Positions 1-8,222 of a DNA stretch of 64,000 bases are shown here, one piece after another. The position numbers and the translations under genes are program-made. The notes under the pieces are model-generated. The model made no database searches. It had not been told where the DNA came from and was given only the letters and a program-made list of their open reading frames with translations. The DNA is from Cyclobacteriaceae bacterium (GTDB lineage Bacteria; Bacteroidota; Bacteroidia; Cytophagales; Cyclobacteriaceae). The stretch is taken from positions 1 to 64,000 of the forward strand of contig JAHCHY010000019.1 in NCBI GenBank assembly GCA_026129485.1, written 5' to 3'. Numbering within the stretch: position 1 is the first letter of the stretch; the number at the start of each line of letters is the position of its first letter.

Positions 1-299
1 ACTCTATCGGTGAAGTAGCCGAGATGTTTAATGTAGCCCCCTCCCTTATCCGCTTCTGGGAATCTGAGTTCGACATCATTCAACCCAAGAAAAACCGGAA
101 GGGCAACCGGCAGTTTACCAAAGAAGACATTGACCACGTGCGTACTATTTACCACCTGGTAAAGGAGAAGGGGTTTACCCTGCAGGGCGCAAAGGAAATG
201 CTCAAAAACGACAGCCATGCCGTGCGCGACAAAATGGACCTGCTCGATTCGCTTAAAAAAGTACGCCAGTTCCTGGTGCAGATAAGAGAAAAACTCTGA
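1..299 (+). CDS. MerR family transcriptional regulator, 5' end outside window
   Basis: The reading frame is open from the first bases (SIGEVAEMFNVAPSLIRFWE) and ends at a TGA at 297-299, so the true start lies upstream and the ATG at 24 is internal. The visible part is the winged-helix DNA-binding domain of the MerR family: the helix-turn-helix, the Arg-Phe-Trp segment that follows it, and a wing rich in Lys/Arg/Asn. A short C-terminal helix (DLLDSLKKVRQFLVQIREKL) is probably the dimerisation helix. No effector domain follows, so it is a short MerR protein, as is common in Bacteroidota. Its target is unknown. dprA starts 39 bases downstream on the same strand and may be co-transcribed. Confidence 0.85.
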   Translation, partial: SIGEVAEMFNVAPSLIRFWESEFDIIQPKKNRKGNRQFTKEDIDHVRTIYHLVKEKGFTLQGAKEMLKNDSHAVRDKMDLLDSLKKVRQFLVQIREKL

Positions 300-338
300 T
301 ACACTTTCCGGTCAAAGTTTTATATTCCGGTTCAATAC

Positions 339-1439
339 ATGGATCAGGAGAGGCTTTCATTTTTGGCTTTGTATTTTACCCCGGGCATTGGTGATTCCCT
401 GGTGAAGCAATTGGTTAGCTATTGTGGCTCTGCCGAGCAGGTTTTTAAAACGCCCAAAGGAAAATTATTGAATATACCTGGTGTGGGCGAAATTTCGGTT
501 CAAGCCATTAAGCACGGAGATAATTTTCGCGAAGCGGAAAAAGAGCTGAAGAAAGCCGAGCGCGATGAAGTTGAGATCATCCTTTATTCCGACAAGAAAT
601 ATCCGCATCGGCTTAAGGCGATAGAAGATGCCCCGGCATTACTCTATTATAAGGGCAATCAAAACCTGGATGCAGCCAAAACGGTTGGCATCGTGGGCAC
701 ACGGCAGGCCACTGAATATGGAAAAGAAATAGCAGAGCGCATTTGCCGGGACCTTGTTCCTCACCATGCATTAATCATTAGCGGGCTTGCTTACGGAATT
801 GATATACACGCGCACAAAGCTGCGTTAAAAAATAACCTGCCTACGGTTGGTGTAATGGGAAGCGGCATGGACATCATTTATCCTGCTGCGCATAAAGAAA
901 CGGCCCGGAAGATAATTAACCAGGGCGCTTTGATTACGGAGAACCGGTTTGGCACCAAGCCCGATGCGCATAACTTTCCGGCCCGCAACCGCATTATTGC
1001 CGGCATGTGCGATGCGCTGATCGTGGTGGAAGCCGCTGAAAAAGGTGGCGCTTTAATTACAGCCGATATTGCCAATGGCTATAACAAAGATGTGTTTGCC
1101 GTACCCGGCAATATCGGGCAAACCTACTCTGAAGGATGCAACAAGCTGATCAAAACCAATCGGGCTAATTTGTTCACATCTGTAAAAGACCTGGAGTACA
1201 TTATGAATTGGTCAGCCGAAACTGATCCTGTTACACAACCCACGCTTAACCTTACCTTGTTTGATGCCGATGAACAAAAAGTAATCCGCATTCTGAAAGA
1301 ACGCAATGTACCCGTAATGATCGATGAATTGAGCCTCAAATCATTGTTACCACCCGGCCAGTTAGCCTCGTTGCTGCTTACGCTGGAGTTTAAGAACGTG
1401 GTGAAATCCTTACCCGGAAAGATGTTTGCGTTGAAATAG
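339..1439 (+). CDS. dprA: DNA processing protein DprA/Smf
   Basis: DprA is a cytoplasmic protein that binds incoming single-stranded DNA and loads RecA during natural transformation. At 366 residues the length is typical. Residues 1-65 form a helix-hairpin-helix/SAM-like region (PGIGDSLVKQL, IPGVGEISVQAI). The Rossmann-like core follows, with the family motifs VGIVGTRQATEYGKE, SGLAYGIDIHAHKAAL, GSGMDIIYP and ARNRIIAGMCDALIVVEA. The last 60 or so residues resemble the C-terminal winged-helix (DprA_WH) domain. The ATG at 339 gives an N-terminus matching the family. No other competence gene is in the window, so active transformation cannot be judged here. Confidence 0.95.
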   Translation: MDQERLSFLALYFTPGIGDSLVKQLVSYCGSAEQVFKTPKGKLLNIPGVGEISVQAIKHGDNFREAEKELKKAERDEVEIILYSDKKYPHRLKAIEDAPALLYYKGNQNLDAAKTVGIVGTRQATEYGKEIAERICRDLVPHHALIISGLAYGIDIHAHKAALKNNLPTVGVMGSGMDIIYPAAHKETARKIINQGALITENRFGTKPDAHNFPARNRIIAGMCDALIVVEAAEKGGALITADIANGYNKDVFAVPGNIGQTYSEGCNKLIKTNRANLFTSVKDLEYIMNWSAETDPVTQPTLNLTLFDADEQKVIRILKERNVPVMIDELSLKSLLPPGQLASLLLTLEFKNVVKSLPGKMFALK

Positions 1440-1442
1440 TTG

Positions 1443-1590
1443 TTACTGCTTACTCGCTACTGAATACTGAATTAAATGGCCTAAGTCAATAATCGCCAAT
1501 CAAGAAAACACCATCCAGGATTTGTGATGAGTGATTAGCGATCAGTGATCAGTGATTGGCGATTTACCAGAAACTAGTAACCAGCAACTA
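1443..1590. repeat. Heptanucleotide tandem-repeat spacer
   Basis: The dprA to HMG-CoA lyase gap is largely built of degenerate 7-bp units. At 1443-1470 there are four units (TTACTGC, TTACTCG, CTACTGA, ATACTGA). At 1524-1565 there are six (GTGATGA, GTGATTA, GCGATCA, GTGATCA, GTGATTG, GCGATTT). At 1566-1590 there are more (ACCAGAA, ACTAGTA, ACCAGCA), reaching the lyase stop codon. AATCGCCAATCA at 1491-1502 is the exact reverse complement of 1553-1564, so the tract could fold. No gene is visible in it. Confidence 0.8.
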
Positions 1591-2436
1591 AATACCAAAA
1601 ACCGATTCTGCCATTAACAAAGCATTTTCAAACTCCTCCCGGTTTAGTTGTAAGCCAGCTTTCTTTGAATCCAGAAATGAAAGAATAGTTTCAGTGGCCA
1701 TGTTACCAACCAGCTCATCCTTTGCCATCGGGCAACCGCCAAATCCTTTTATGGCTCCATCAAAACGTTGGCAGCCGGAGTTATAAGCCGCTTCAATTTT
1801 TTCCAGGCTGGTTTTGGGATTGGAATGCAGGTGCGCCCCAAACTCAACAGCCGGAAATTTTTTGATCAGTGTTTTGAAAAGGTATTCTATCTGCCCCGGT
1901 TCAGAAACTCCAATCGTATCGGCCAGCGAGATAATCTCCACCCGGAGTGTAGTTAATATATCCGTAAATTTTTCAACCACTTCCACATCATACGGATCGC
2001 CATACGGATTACCAAATCCCATGCTGATATACACGACCTGTTTTTTATGGTAACGCGCACAAAGCTCTTGTATCGCATTCACAACATTTAATGCTTCTGC
2101 AATAGACTTATTCGTATTGCGTTGTTGAAACGTTTCCGAAATGGATAATGGGAAACCTAAGTAATCAATCTGCTCATAGCGGCAGGCATCTTCCGCACCC
2201 CGCACGTTAGCCACAATAGCCAGCAGCTTTGATGATGTGCCTGACAAATCAAGCTTTTCCAACACTTCGGCCGTATCGCGCATTTGCGGAATGGCTTTGG
2301 CCGAAACAAAACTTCCGAAGTCGATCGTATCAAATCCCACTTTCAATAACTGATTCAGGTAAGTAACTTTCTGGTCGGTAGGAATAAAATTATGCAACCC
2401 CTGCATGGCATCGCGCGGGCACTCAATTATCTTCAT
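1588..2436 (-). CDS. Hydroxymethylglutaryl-CoA lyase
   Basis: Predicted to cleave 3-hydroxy-3-methylglutaryl-CoA to acetyl-CoA and acetoacetate, the last step of leucine breakdown. It is a DRE-TIM metallolyase of 282 residues. The catalytic Arg8-Asp9 pair sits in ECPRDAMQGL, the metal-binding His202 and His204 in AHLHSNP, and the signature cysteine Cys235 in GFGGCPMAKDE. Spacing of the His and Cys residues matches the human enzyme as I remember it. It starts very close to the first motif and has no targeting extension, so it is cytoplasmic. It stands alone on the minus strand; no other leucine-catabolism gene is nearby. A citramalate synthase or other DRE-TIM lyase is less likely because the GCP signature and short length are typical of HMG-CoA lyase. 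Confidence 0.93.
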   Translation of the reverse strand: MKIIECPRDAMQGLHNFIPTDQKVTYLNQLLKVGFDTIDFGSFVSAKAIPQMRDTAEVLEKLDLSGTSSKLLAIVANVRGAEDACRYEQIDYLGFPLSISETFQQRNTNKSIAEALNVVNAIQELCARYHKKQVVYISMGFGNPYGDPYDVEVVEKFTDILTTLRVEIISLADTIGVSEPGQIEYLFKTLIKKFPAVEFGAHLHSNPKTSLEKIEAAYNSGCQRFDGAIKGFGGCPMAKDELVGNMATETILSFLDSKKAGLQLNREEFENALLMAESVFGI

Positions 2437-2605
2437 GCGATTAAGGTACTGTTAACTTTCTGTTCAGGCAACTGCATATCCAAAATGGTAAGCGCCACAC
2501 AATAGAAAAATTCAGGCGGTAATCGGAAGTATCGGCCATTTAACTGAAAAAACAGTCGCTTCTTAGAAGCATATGGATTAACTTACCGATGAATAGTTTT
2601 TACCC

Positions 2606-4381
2606 ATGCCTTTACCATCTTTAGGCGGCACACTTGGCTATAAAAGAGCCGCCCATTTATTACACCGGGCTACATTCGGGCCCACCAAGTTGCAGATTGA
2701 TTCATTTGCAACACTCAATGCCAGCCAGGCTGTTGCCCTGCTCTTTCAGCAACCCCTGCCCGACCCGGCTCTGCCGCTCGATCCTGAAACCGGGACCGAA
2801 TGGGTACTGACCGGGGTTACCGATGCCAACAGTGGCGATCCAGACTTGCAGGAAATTTTCAAAGGCTGGTTTATCGGCCAAATGCTGGCGCTCGGAGTTC
2901 CGCCAGGCAATCAATTAGCTTATTCGGCACGCGAAAAAATTGTTTTCTTTCTGCATACTGTTCTCACTGCCATTCAATCCAAAGTAGATAACAGCCGGTC
3001 GCTTTATTTTCAGAACCAGCTCTTCCGCAAATTTGCTTTTGATAAAACTTTACCGGTTGACTATAACTTTAAAGAGCTTACCAAAAAAATAAGTGTAGAT
3101 AATGCCATGCTGCGTTTGCTGGATGGCAACCTGAACGTAAGGGGCAGTGTAAACGAAAATTACGCACGCGAGCTGCTGGAGCTTTATTCCATAGGCAGAG
3201 GCCTGGAAGGCACTCTTCCTCCGGCTACCACTCCTGGCGATTACTTTAATTTTACCGAACAGGATGTGCGCGCTGCCGCGCAGGTTCTTTCCGGGTGGGA
3301 GCTGGACACTACTTTCTCCTCGTTCGATGAAGAGGTTGATTTATACCTTACCGGGACACAAAAGCTTCCGCGCGGCAAAGTACGGGGCAGCATAACCAAT
3401 GCCAGCGCGCACGATAATGCGGTAAAGCAATTCAGCGACAGGTTCGGTAACGCCACCATTCAGCCCGACCCGCTTTTACTGAACGGAACCAATGCCACGG
3501 AAGAAAGCGCGCTGGATGAAATCAGCCAGCTCATTGAGCTGATTTATGCACAACCTGAAACTGCGCGTAACTTTTGCAGGCGCGTGTACCGCTACTTTGT
3601 TTATCACGAGATTACACAAACCATTGACGATACCATTATTGCCGAAATGGCTAATACCTTTGTAAGCAGCGGTTTCAAAATTCAGCCTGTGCTGGAAGAT
3701 TTGTTCCAGAGCCAGCACTTTTATGAAGCGGCTGCAGGCGTAACCGATGATAACTTTGGCGGTATTATCAAATCACCACTCGACCTGATGGTGGGCACCC
3801 TTCGGTTATTTAATGTGCAGTTACCCGATCCAACAGGAAATACAGTTGCCTACTACGAGCAAACCGGTGAGCTGATCCGCGCACTCTCCAGCATGGGCAT
3901 GCATTTCTACGAGCCCTTCGATGTAGCGGGTTACGATGCATACCACCAGTACCCGATCTACCATCGCAGTTGGATCAGCACGAATTACCTCGTAAGCCGT
4001 TACGAGTTTATCCGCAATATGGTTTCTGACAGCCAGATGGGCGGCATGATGAAGATTGACCCGGTGGCGTTTGTGCAAGCCAACATCAGCAATGCCATTG
4101 CTTCAGATGCGCGGTTACTGATCATTGAGCTGGCTAAATACTTTTTACCCCTTGCCGATAACCTGACCTTCGATGCAGGAGCCGATGACAATGCCGGGCT
4201 TACAGCCGAGCGGCTGAACTACTTCCTGACTGCCTTTTTGAAATCGCCCCAGATTGATGCCGACCCGGAAGGCGCATGGACATTCCGCTGGAACAACCCG
4301 GTAGATATGGAGGTGGTCAGGCGCCAGCTTGAAAACCTGTTTAATGGTATGTTGCAATCGCCCGAGTATCAACTTTATTGA
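2606..4381 (+). CDS. DUF1800 domain-containing protein
   Basis: A 591-residue protein of the DUF1800 family, whose biochemical role is unknown. The N-terminus (YKRAAHLLHRATFGPTKLQI) matches the HLLxRxTFGP opening typical of the family. Further in are the NENYARELLEL and FTEQDVRAAAQVLSGW segments, also family hallmarks. No cleavable signal peptide is evident. DUF1800 genes are regularly followed by a DUF1501 gene, and that is the case here: the next gene begins 8 bases after this stop, and a TTG overlapping the stop is also in its frame. The pair is therefore probably co-translated and functionally linked, perhaps in export or processing of a surface product. Confidence 0.88.
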   Translation: MPLPSLGGTLGYKRAAHLLHRATFGPTKLQIDSFATLNASQAVALLFQQPLPDPALPLDPETGTEWVLTGVTDANSGDPDLQEIFKGWFIGQMLALGVPPGNQLAYSAREKIVFFLHTVLTAIQSKVDNSRSLYFQNQLFRKFAFDKTLPVDYNFKELTKKISVDNAMLRLLDGNLNVRGSVNENYARELLELYSIGRGLEGTLPPATTPGDYFNFTEQDVRAAAQVLSGWELDTTFSSFDEEVDLYLTGTQKLPRGKVRGSITNASAHDNAVKQFSDRFGNATIQPDPLLLNGTNATEESALDEISQLIELIYAQPETARNFCRRVYRYFVYHEITQTIDDTIIAEMANTFVSSGFKIQPVLEDLFQSQHFYEAAAGVTDDNFGGIIKSPLDLMVGTLRLFNVQLPDPTGNTVAYYEQTGELIRALSSMGMHFYEPFDVAGYDAYHQYPIYHRSWISTNYLVSRYEFIRNMVSDSQMGGMMKIDPVAFVQANISNAIASDARLLIIELAKYFLPLADNLTFDAGADDNAGLTAERLNYFLTAFLKSPQIDADPEGAWTFRWNNPVDMEVVRRQLENLFNGMLQSPEYQLY

Positions 4382-4389
4382 ACAAGAAG

Positions 4390-6108
4390 ATGAAACGCAG
4401 AAACTTTATAAAAAAACTATCGCTCGCGGCTGTTCCGTTTACGTTGGGTGGCATTCCCATCAGGCTGATGGCTGAGAACTCGCTTACGCGGATGGCCAGC
4501 CAAAGCACCAATGACCGCGTGCTGATTATTCTGCAATTGCACGGAGGCAACGATGGGCTTAACAGCATTATTCCGGTTGAAGCGTACGATCTGTATTACC
4601 GCTGGCGCGCCAACATCGCCATCCCGGCCAAAAACAGCGCACGCAAAATGATTTTGCTCGATAGCACGTTGCCTTCTGATACGCAAGTCGGGTTGCACCC
4701 GGATATGCTGGCTATGAAAGATTTGTATGACCGTGGCCGGATGACCGTAGTGCAGGGTGTATCGTATAAAAACAACAACGGCTCGCACTTCCGTGGAAGA
4801 GATATTTCCTTTATGGGTGGTGGCTTTGACGATTATTTTTCGTCCGGCTGGGTGGGCCGTTACCTGCAGCAGGAGTTTGAGCCCAAGCAGTACCCGGATG
4901 AATTTCCGAATGCCGAGATGCAAGACCCGCTTGCCATTGAAATGGGAAGTGATGTTTCCCTTATCTTCCACCAGGAAGGAAACATTCCTACTTCCATCTC
5001 CATCAACAACCCGGAAAGCTTTGCCCGCCTCGTAAGCGAGCTGGAAGGATTTACCGATCAGGGTATAGACCCGCGCGGCAAACCGCCCATAGCGCTTGAT
5101 AATTCTCCGTACGGAAAAGAGCTGAACTGGATCCTCGGATTGGAGAACAAATCGCAGGACTATGCAGAGCGATTAAATGAAATTTACCAGCGTGCACCCG
5201 TTTCTGCTGTTACTTACCCGGAACGTTACCCGTTCAATGCACCGCGCGGCAGCATGCGCAACGGGCTTACACCGCAACTTCAGCTAATTGCACGGTTGCT
5301 GGATGGCGGTGGTCCCGGTCTGGGCGTAAAAACAAAAGTGTTCCTGGTAAAGCTTGGCGGGTTTGATACCCATGCCGAGCAGGTGGAAAGTTACGATCCT
5401 ACTATGGGGCAACATGCGGCACTCATGTATCACATCGCTTCAGCCATGAAAGCCTTCCAGGATGATTTGAAAGCGCGCGGCCTCGAAGACAGGGTGCTTA
5501 CCGTTACCACTTCCGAGTTTGGCAGGCGTGTACGCGCAAACGGAAGCTACGGAACCGATCATGGCACCGGTGCACCGGTTATGATTTTCGGAAAAGGCGT
5601 ACAGCCCGGTGTAGTGGGTAAAGTACCCGATATGAACCTGCAAAACGTAGAGATGCAATATGATTACCGGCAAGTATATGCCAACCTGTTGCGCGACTGG
5701 ATGCTGGTGGATGAAGCCAAGATCAACAGCGATATTTTCTTTAAGGACTTTCTGAATGGGCCTAAAGAAGAAGGCGCAGGTAACTATGAACCCCTGCCCC
5801 TTGCCCAGCAGGTTATTTCCGGGGTAAACGAAAACTTTATCAGCAGCCGCTTTAACCTTGAAAATTGCTTCCCGAACCCGGCCAGTGAAAGCACAACCAT
5901 ACGGTTTACCATCAATGCCAGCCAGGTGGTGTACCTCACCTTAAAAGATATACAGGGCCGTACCCTCAAAACTCTTTTAGCCGAAGAAAAGACAGAAGGC
6001 ACACATGAAGTTGCCGTAAATGTTACTTCTTTACCCCCGGGAACGTATTTTTATCAGCTTAAAACCGGCTTCCTGCAGGAAACCAAAAAACTCATTGTTA
6101 CCCGATAG
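4390..6108 (+). CDS. DUF1501 protein with twin-arginine signal and type IX sorting domain
   Basis: A 572-residue sulfatase-like-fold DUF1501 protein, partner of the upstream DUF1800 protein; the activity of the family is not established. I chose the ATG at 4390 because it starts directly at a twin-arginine signal (MKRRNFIKKLSLAAVPFTLG); an in-frame TTG at 4378 overlapping the previous stop is the alternative. Family motifs include LQLHGGNDGLNSIIP near the start, NNNGSHFRGRDI, KLGGFDTHAEQ and TSEFGRRVRANGSYGTDHG. The last 75 or so residues form a type A T9SS sorting domain (NCFPNPASESTTIRF to PPGTYFYQLKTG and a basic end). It is thus predicted to cross the inner membrane by Tat and the outer membrane by T9SS. 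Confidence 0.88.
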   Translation: MKRRNFIKKLSLAAVPFTLGGIPIRLMAENSLTRMASQSTNDRVLIILQLHGGNDGLNSIIPVEAYDLYYRWRANIAIPAKNSARKMILLDSTLPSDTQVGLHPDMLAMKDLYDRGRMTVVQGVSYKNNNGSHFRGRDISFMGGGFDDYFSSGWVGRYLQQEFEPKQYPDEFPNAEMQDPLAIEMGSDVSLIFHQEGNIPTSISINNPESFARLVSELEGFTDQGIDPRGKPPIALDNSPYGKELNWILGLENKSQDYAERLNEIYQRAPVSAVTYPERYPFNAPRGSMRNGLTPQLQLIARLLDGGGPGLGVKTKVFLVKLGGFDTHAEQVESYDPTMGQHAALMYHIASAMKAFQDDLKARGLEDRVLTVTTSEFGRRVRANGSYGTDHGTGAPVMIFGKGVQPGVVGKVPDMNLQNVEMQYDYRQVYANLLRDWMLVDEAKINSDIFFKDFLNGPKEEGAGNYEPLPLAQQVISGVNENFISSRFNLENCFPNPASESTTIRFTINASQVVYLTLKDIQGRTLKTLLAEEKTEGTHEVAVNVTSLPPGTYFYQLKTGFLQETKKLIVTR

Positions 6109-6111
6109 CTT

Positions 6112-6990
6112 ATGAAGATTATTCTATCGCTCGTACTGGCCGTTCTTTTCAGTACTGCGGGCTTTGGCCAGTTCAAAAAGAAATCGAACAACGTAATGCC
6201 GAGGCCCAAGCCCACCCAGCAAAACAAATTCCTGGAGAAGCAATGGTGGTTGGGCTTTAAGGCCGGAACCAACCTGGCCGAAGCAAAGCCTGTCAAATCC
6301 TACTCGGTATTGGTGCCTACTAACTATGCGCCTGCGCTTAATACCAAAACCTACGATGCATTTTTGAAAACCGGCAGCCAGGCTACCCTGGAAGCCACCT
6401 TCTATTACAAAGGCCTTTCATTTAGCGTGCAGCCTACCTACCGGCATATACGCTTTACTTATTTTAACCGGTTCAGGTGGTACAATGCCGAGAACAGTGC
6501 CGAAACGCTGGAGCTACGGTACGACCAGGAGCAGAAAATCGCTTTTGCGGATTTTCCGTTATTCATCAAATACGACATCCTGCGCGATAAGCTTCGTCCG
6601 TATGTGCAGGTGGGTATTATGTATTCCATGCTTATCAACGCCAGCAAGGCCGTAAGCATTTCGGGTACCGATTATGCATCGGGGGGCACCAACAAATTCA
6701 CCAACGAAACCATTATTGTTGGGGCAAAAGACCTGTTTGAAAACTATTGGGGCATTGCTGCCGGTGCAGGACTGGATTACAACCTGGGCAATGTGCGTAT
6801 TGTGCTGGAAGCTTCGTACTGGAAAGGTATGAGCAACATTACCAATACGCAAAACAGGTTTGGTAACGACAGGCTGGCGGGTATTGGCGATGCCCAGGAC
6901 GATCTGGATTTAAACAACATCGTTATTTCAGCCGGGGTATTGTTCCCCATGCGTTTCCTCAGCAGCAATTTCAAAACTTTAGATCGTTAA
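6112..6990 (+). CDS. Outer-membrane beta-barrel family protein
   Basis: A 292-residue protein with a clear Sec signal peptide (MKIILSLVLAVLFSTAGFGQ), followed by a short Lys/Pro-rich segment and then alternating hydrophobic and polar strands typical of a small porin-like barrel (WWLGFKAGTNLAE, LSFSVQPTYRHIRFTYF, LRPYVQVGIMYSMLI, IAAGAGLDYNLGNVRIVLEASY). The start is 3 bases after the DUF1501 stop, so it belongs to the same operon. It resembles the PorT/outer-membrane-protein-beta-barrel families in general layout but I cannot name it. A role at the outer membrane beside the T9SS-exported DUF1501 protein is plausible but inferred from position only. Confidence 0.75.
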   Translation: MKIILSLVLAVLFSTAGFGQFKKKSNNVMPRPKPTQQNKFLEKQWWLGFKAGTNLAEAKPVKSYSVLVPTNYAPALNTKTYDAFLKTGSQATLEATFYYKGLSFSVQPTYRHIRFTYFNRFRWYNAENSAETLELRYDQEQKIAFADFPLFIKYDILRDKLRPYVQVGIMYSMLINASKAVSISGTDYASGGTNKFTNETIIVGAKDLFENYWGIAAGAGLDYNLGNVRIVLEASYWKGMSNITNTQNRFGNDRLAGIGDAQDDLDLNNIVISAGVLFPMRFLSSNFKTLDR

Positions 6991-6994
6991 TCCC

Positions 6995-8182
6995 ATGCGT
7001 TACTTATTCATACTTGGTCTGGCGTTTTTCTTCAGTTGTTCAAACGAATCAGATCCTGCAGCCGATAAAGCGAGCTTTACCCGCATTTTCGATAACAATA
7101 AGTTTAATGCAACTTATTACCCGATCGATATTAAACAAACTCCGGATGGCGGTTATCTTATTTTAGGCGGCCGCAGGTTAGACAACTCCAATTTCAGTGG
7201 TATTTATCTGCTTAAAGCAGATGAGTTTGGCGGCTTTGTAGCCGAAGCAGAAGTGGATGATGAGCTCGTTGCCCCTGTCGGGCCGCTTATGTCAGCCAAT
7301 GATGGTTACTATTTTTTCTGCATGACCAACGTGGGCCTGCAAACACAGTTGATACGGGTTGATGCCGATGGTACAATTGACGGTCAGCTTGCCGTGGGCG
7401 GTAATTACCCGGCAGCAGCCGCACAGGATGGCAGCAGCTTTTTGCTATTGAGCTATAATAACCAGGATAAGGAAAGTGTGGTATCGGTTGTAAGCACATC
7501 GGGTGCGGTTACCTCATCCAAAGCATTTTCTATCGGGGCTGGCGATGCCGTGGAAGAACCCATTATTAACCACTACCTGCGCACGGGCAGGCAGCTGCCT
7601 TTTTTAGTAGGCCGAATACCCGGGGGCGCTTATTACTTTAACGGGTTCTATAACTATACTCTTTCGCTTGCCTTTACCAACCTGGCTGCCGATGAACCGC
7701 AGGGCATTGTGCAAGGCCAGCAGGACGATGGGGGTATTAGCCAGGCAGTACCATTAGATGGCGGCAAGTTTGCGCTGGCGCGATTCAATTTTGGCGATAA
7801 CTATTTTCTGCCATCCGCCACTATTAACAGCTCAGGCTTAAGCTCAAGCACCGATTTAGGCGGTAATTCATTACCGGAATTAACCCCTAACGCAAAAGTT
7901 AAAATACTACGCACAACCATAAACGCCCGCAAGGTAGTGTTATATGCCAGCGATACACGCAGCAAGCAGATTGCCCTGGTGGGTTACGATGAAACCACCG
8001 GTGAATTAATCGGCAGCAAGTACCTGGGCTTCTCCAATCCGTTTGAAATAGCAGCCTTAACGCCTACTGCAGATGGCGGATTGATCGTGTGCGGTACCAC
8101 CTACGTGGCCGGACGCTTTACCCGTATCTGCTTGTTTAAGCTGTCGCAGGAAGAATTGACAGAAGCCTTTAAGGGATTTTAA
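6995..8182 (+). CDS. Hypothetical lipoprotein
   Basis: A 395-residue protein beginning with a lipoprotein signal (MRYLFILGLAFFFSCSNES, lipid-attachment Cys15). The rest consists of repeated short beta segments such as IKQTPDGGYLILGGRR and LTPTADGGLIVCGTTY, a pattern resembling beta-propeller blades in which a Gly-Gly-(Y/L) turn recurs. I do not recognise a named family or active site. It starts 4 bases after the barrel gene and is the last gene of the 2606-8182 unit. It is probably displayed on a membrane face together with the barrel and the DUF1501 protein. Confidence 0.7.
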   Translation: MRYLFILGLAFFFSCSNESDPAADKASFTRIFDNNKFNATYYPIDIKQTPDGGYLILGGRRLDNSNFSGIYLLKADEFGGFVAEAEVDDELVAPVGPLMSANDGYYFFCMTNVGLQTQLIRVDADGTIDGQLAVGGNYPAAAAQDGSSFLLLSYNNQDKESVVSVVSTSGAVTSSKAFSIGAGDAVEEPIINHYLRTGRQLPFLVGRIPGGAYYFNGFYNYTLSLAFTNLAADEPQGIVQGQQDDGGISQAVPLDGGKFALARFNFGDNYFLPSATINSSGLSSSTDLGGNSLPELTPNAKVKILRTTINARKVVLYASDTRSKQIALVGYDETTGELIGSKYLGFSNPFEIAALTPTADGGLIVCGTTYVAGRFTRICLFKLSQEELTEAFKGF

Positions 8183-8222
8183 TAATTCATGCGTTTTTTC
8201 TTCCTTGGTCATAATTTAGATT

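Noticed and set aside
4378..4392. TTG at 4378 as start of the DUF1501 gene
   Set aside because: The ATG at 4390 starts directly at the twin-arginine signal; the TTG adds four residues only. Not excluded, but less likely.
4417..4971. 184-residue minus-strand frame in the DUF1501 gene
   Set aside because: Antisense to the conserved N-terminal part of DUF1501; no start or promoter support.
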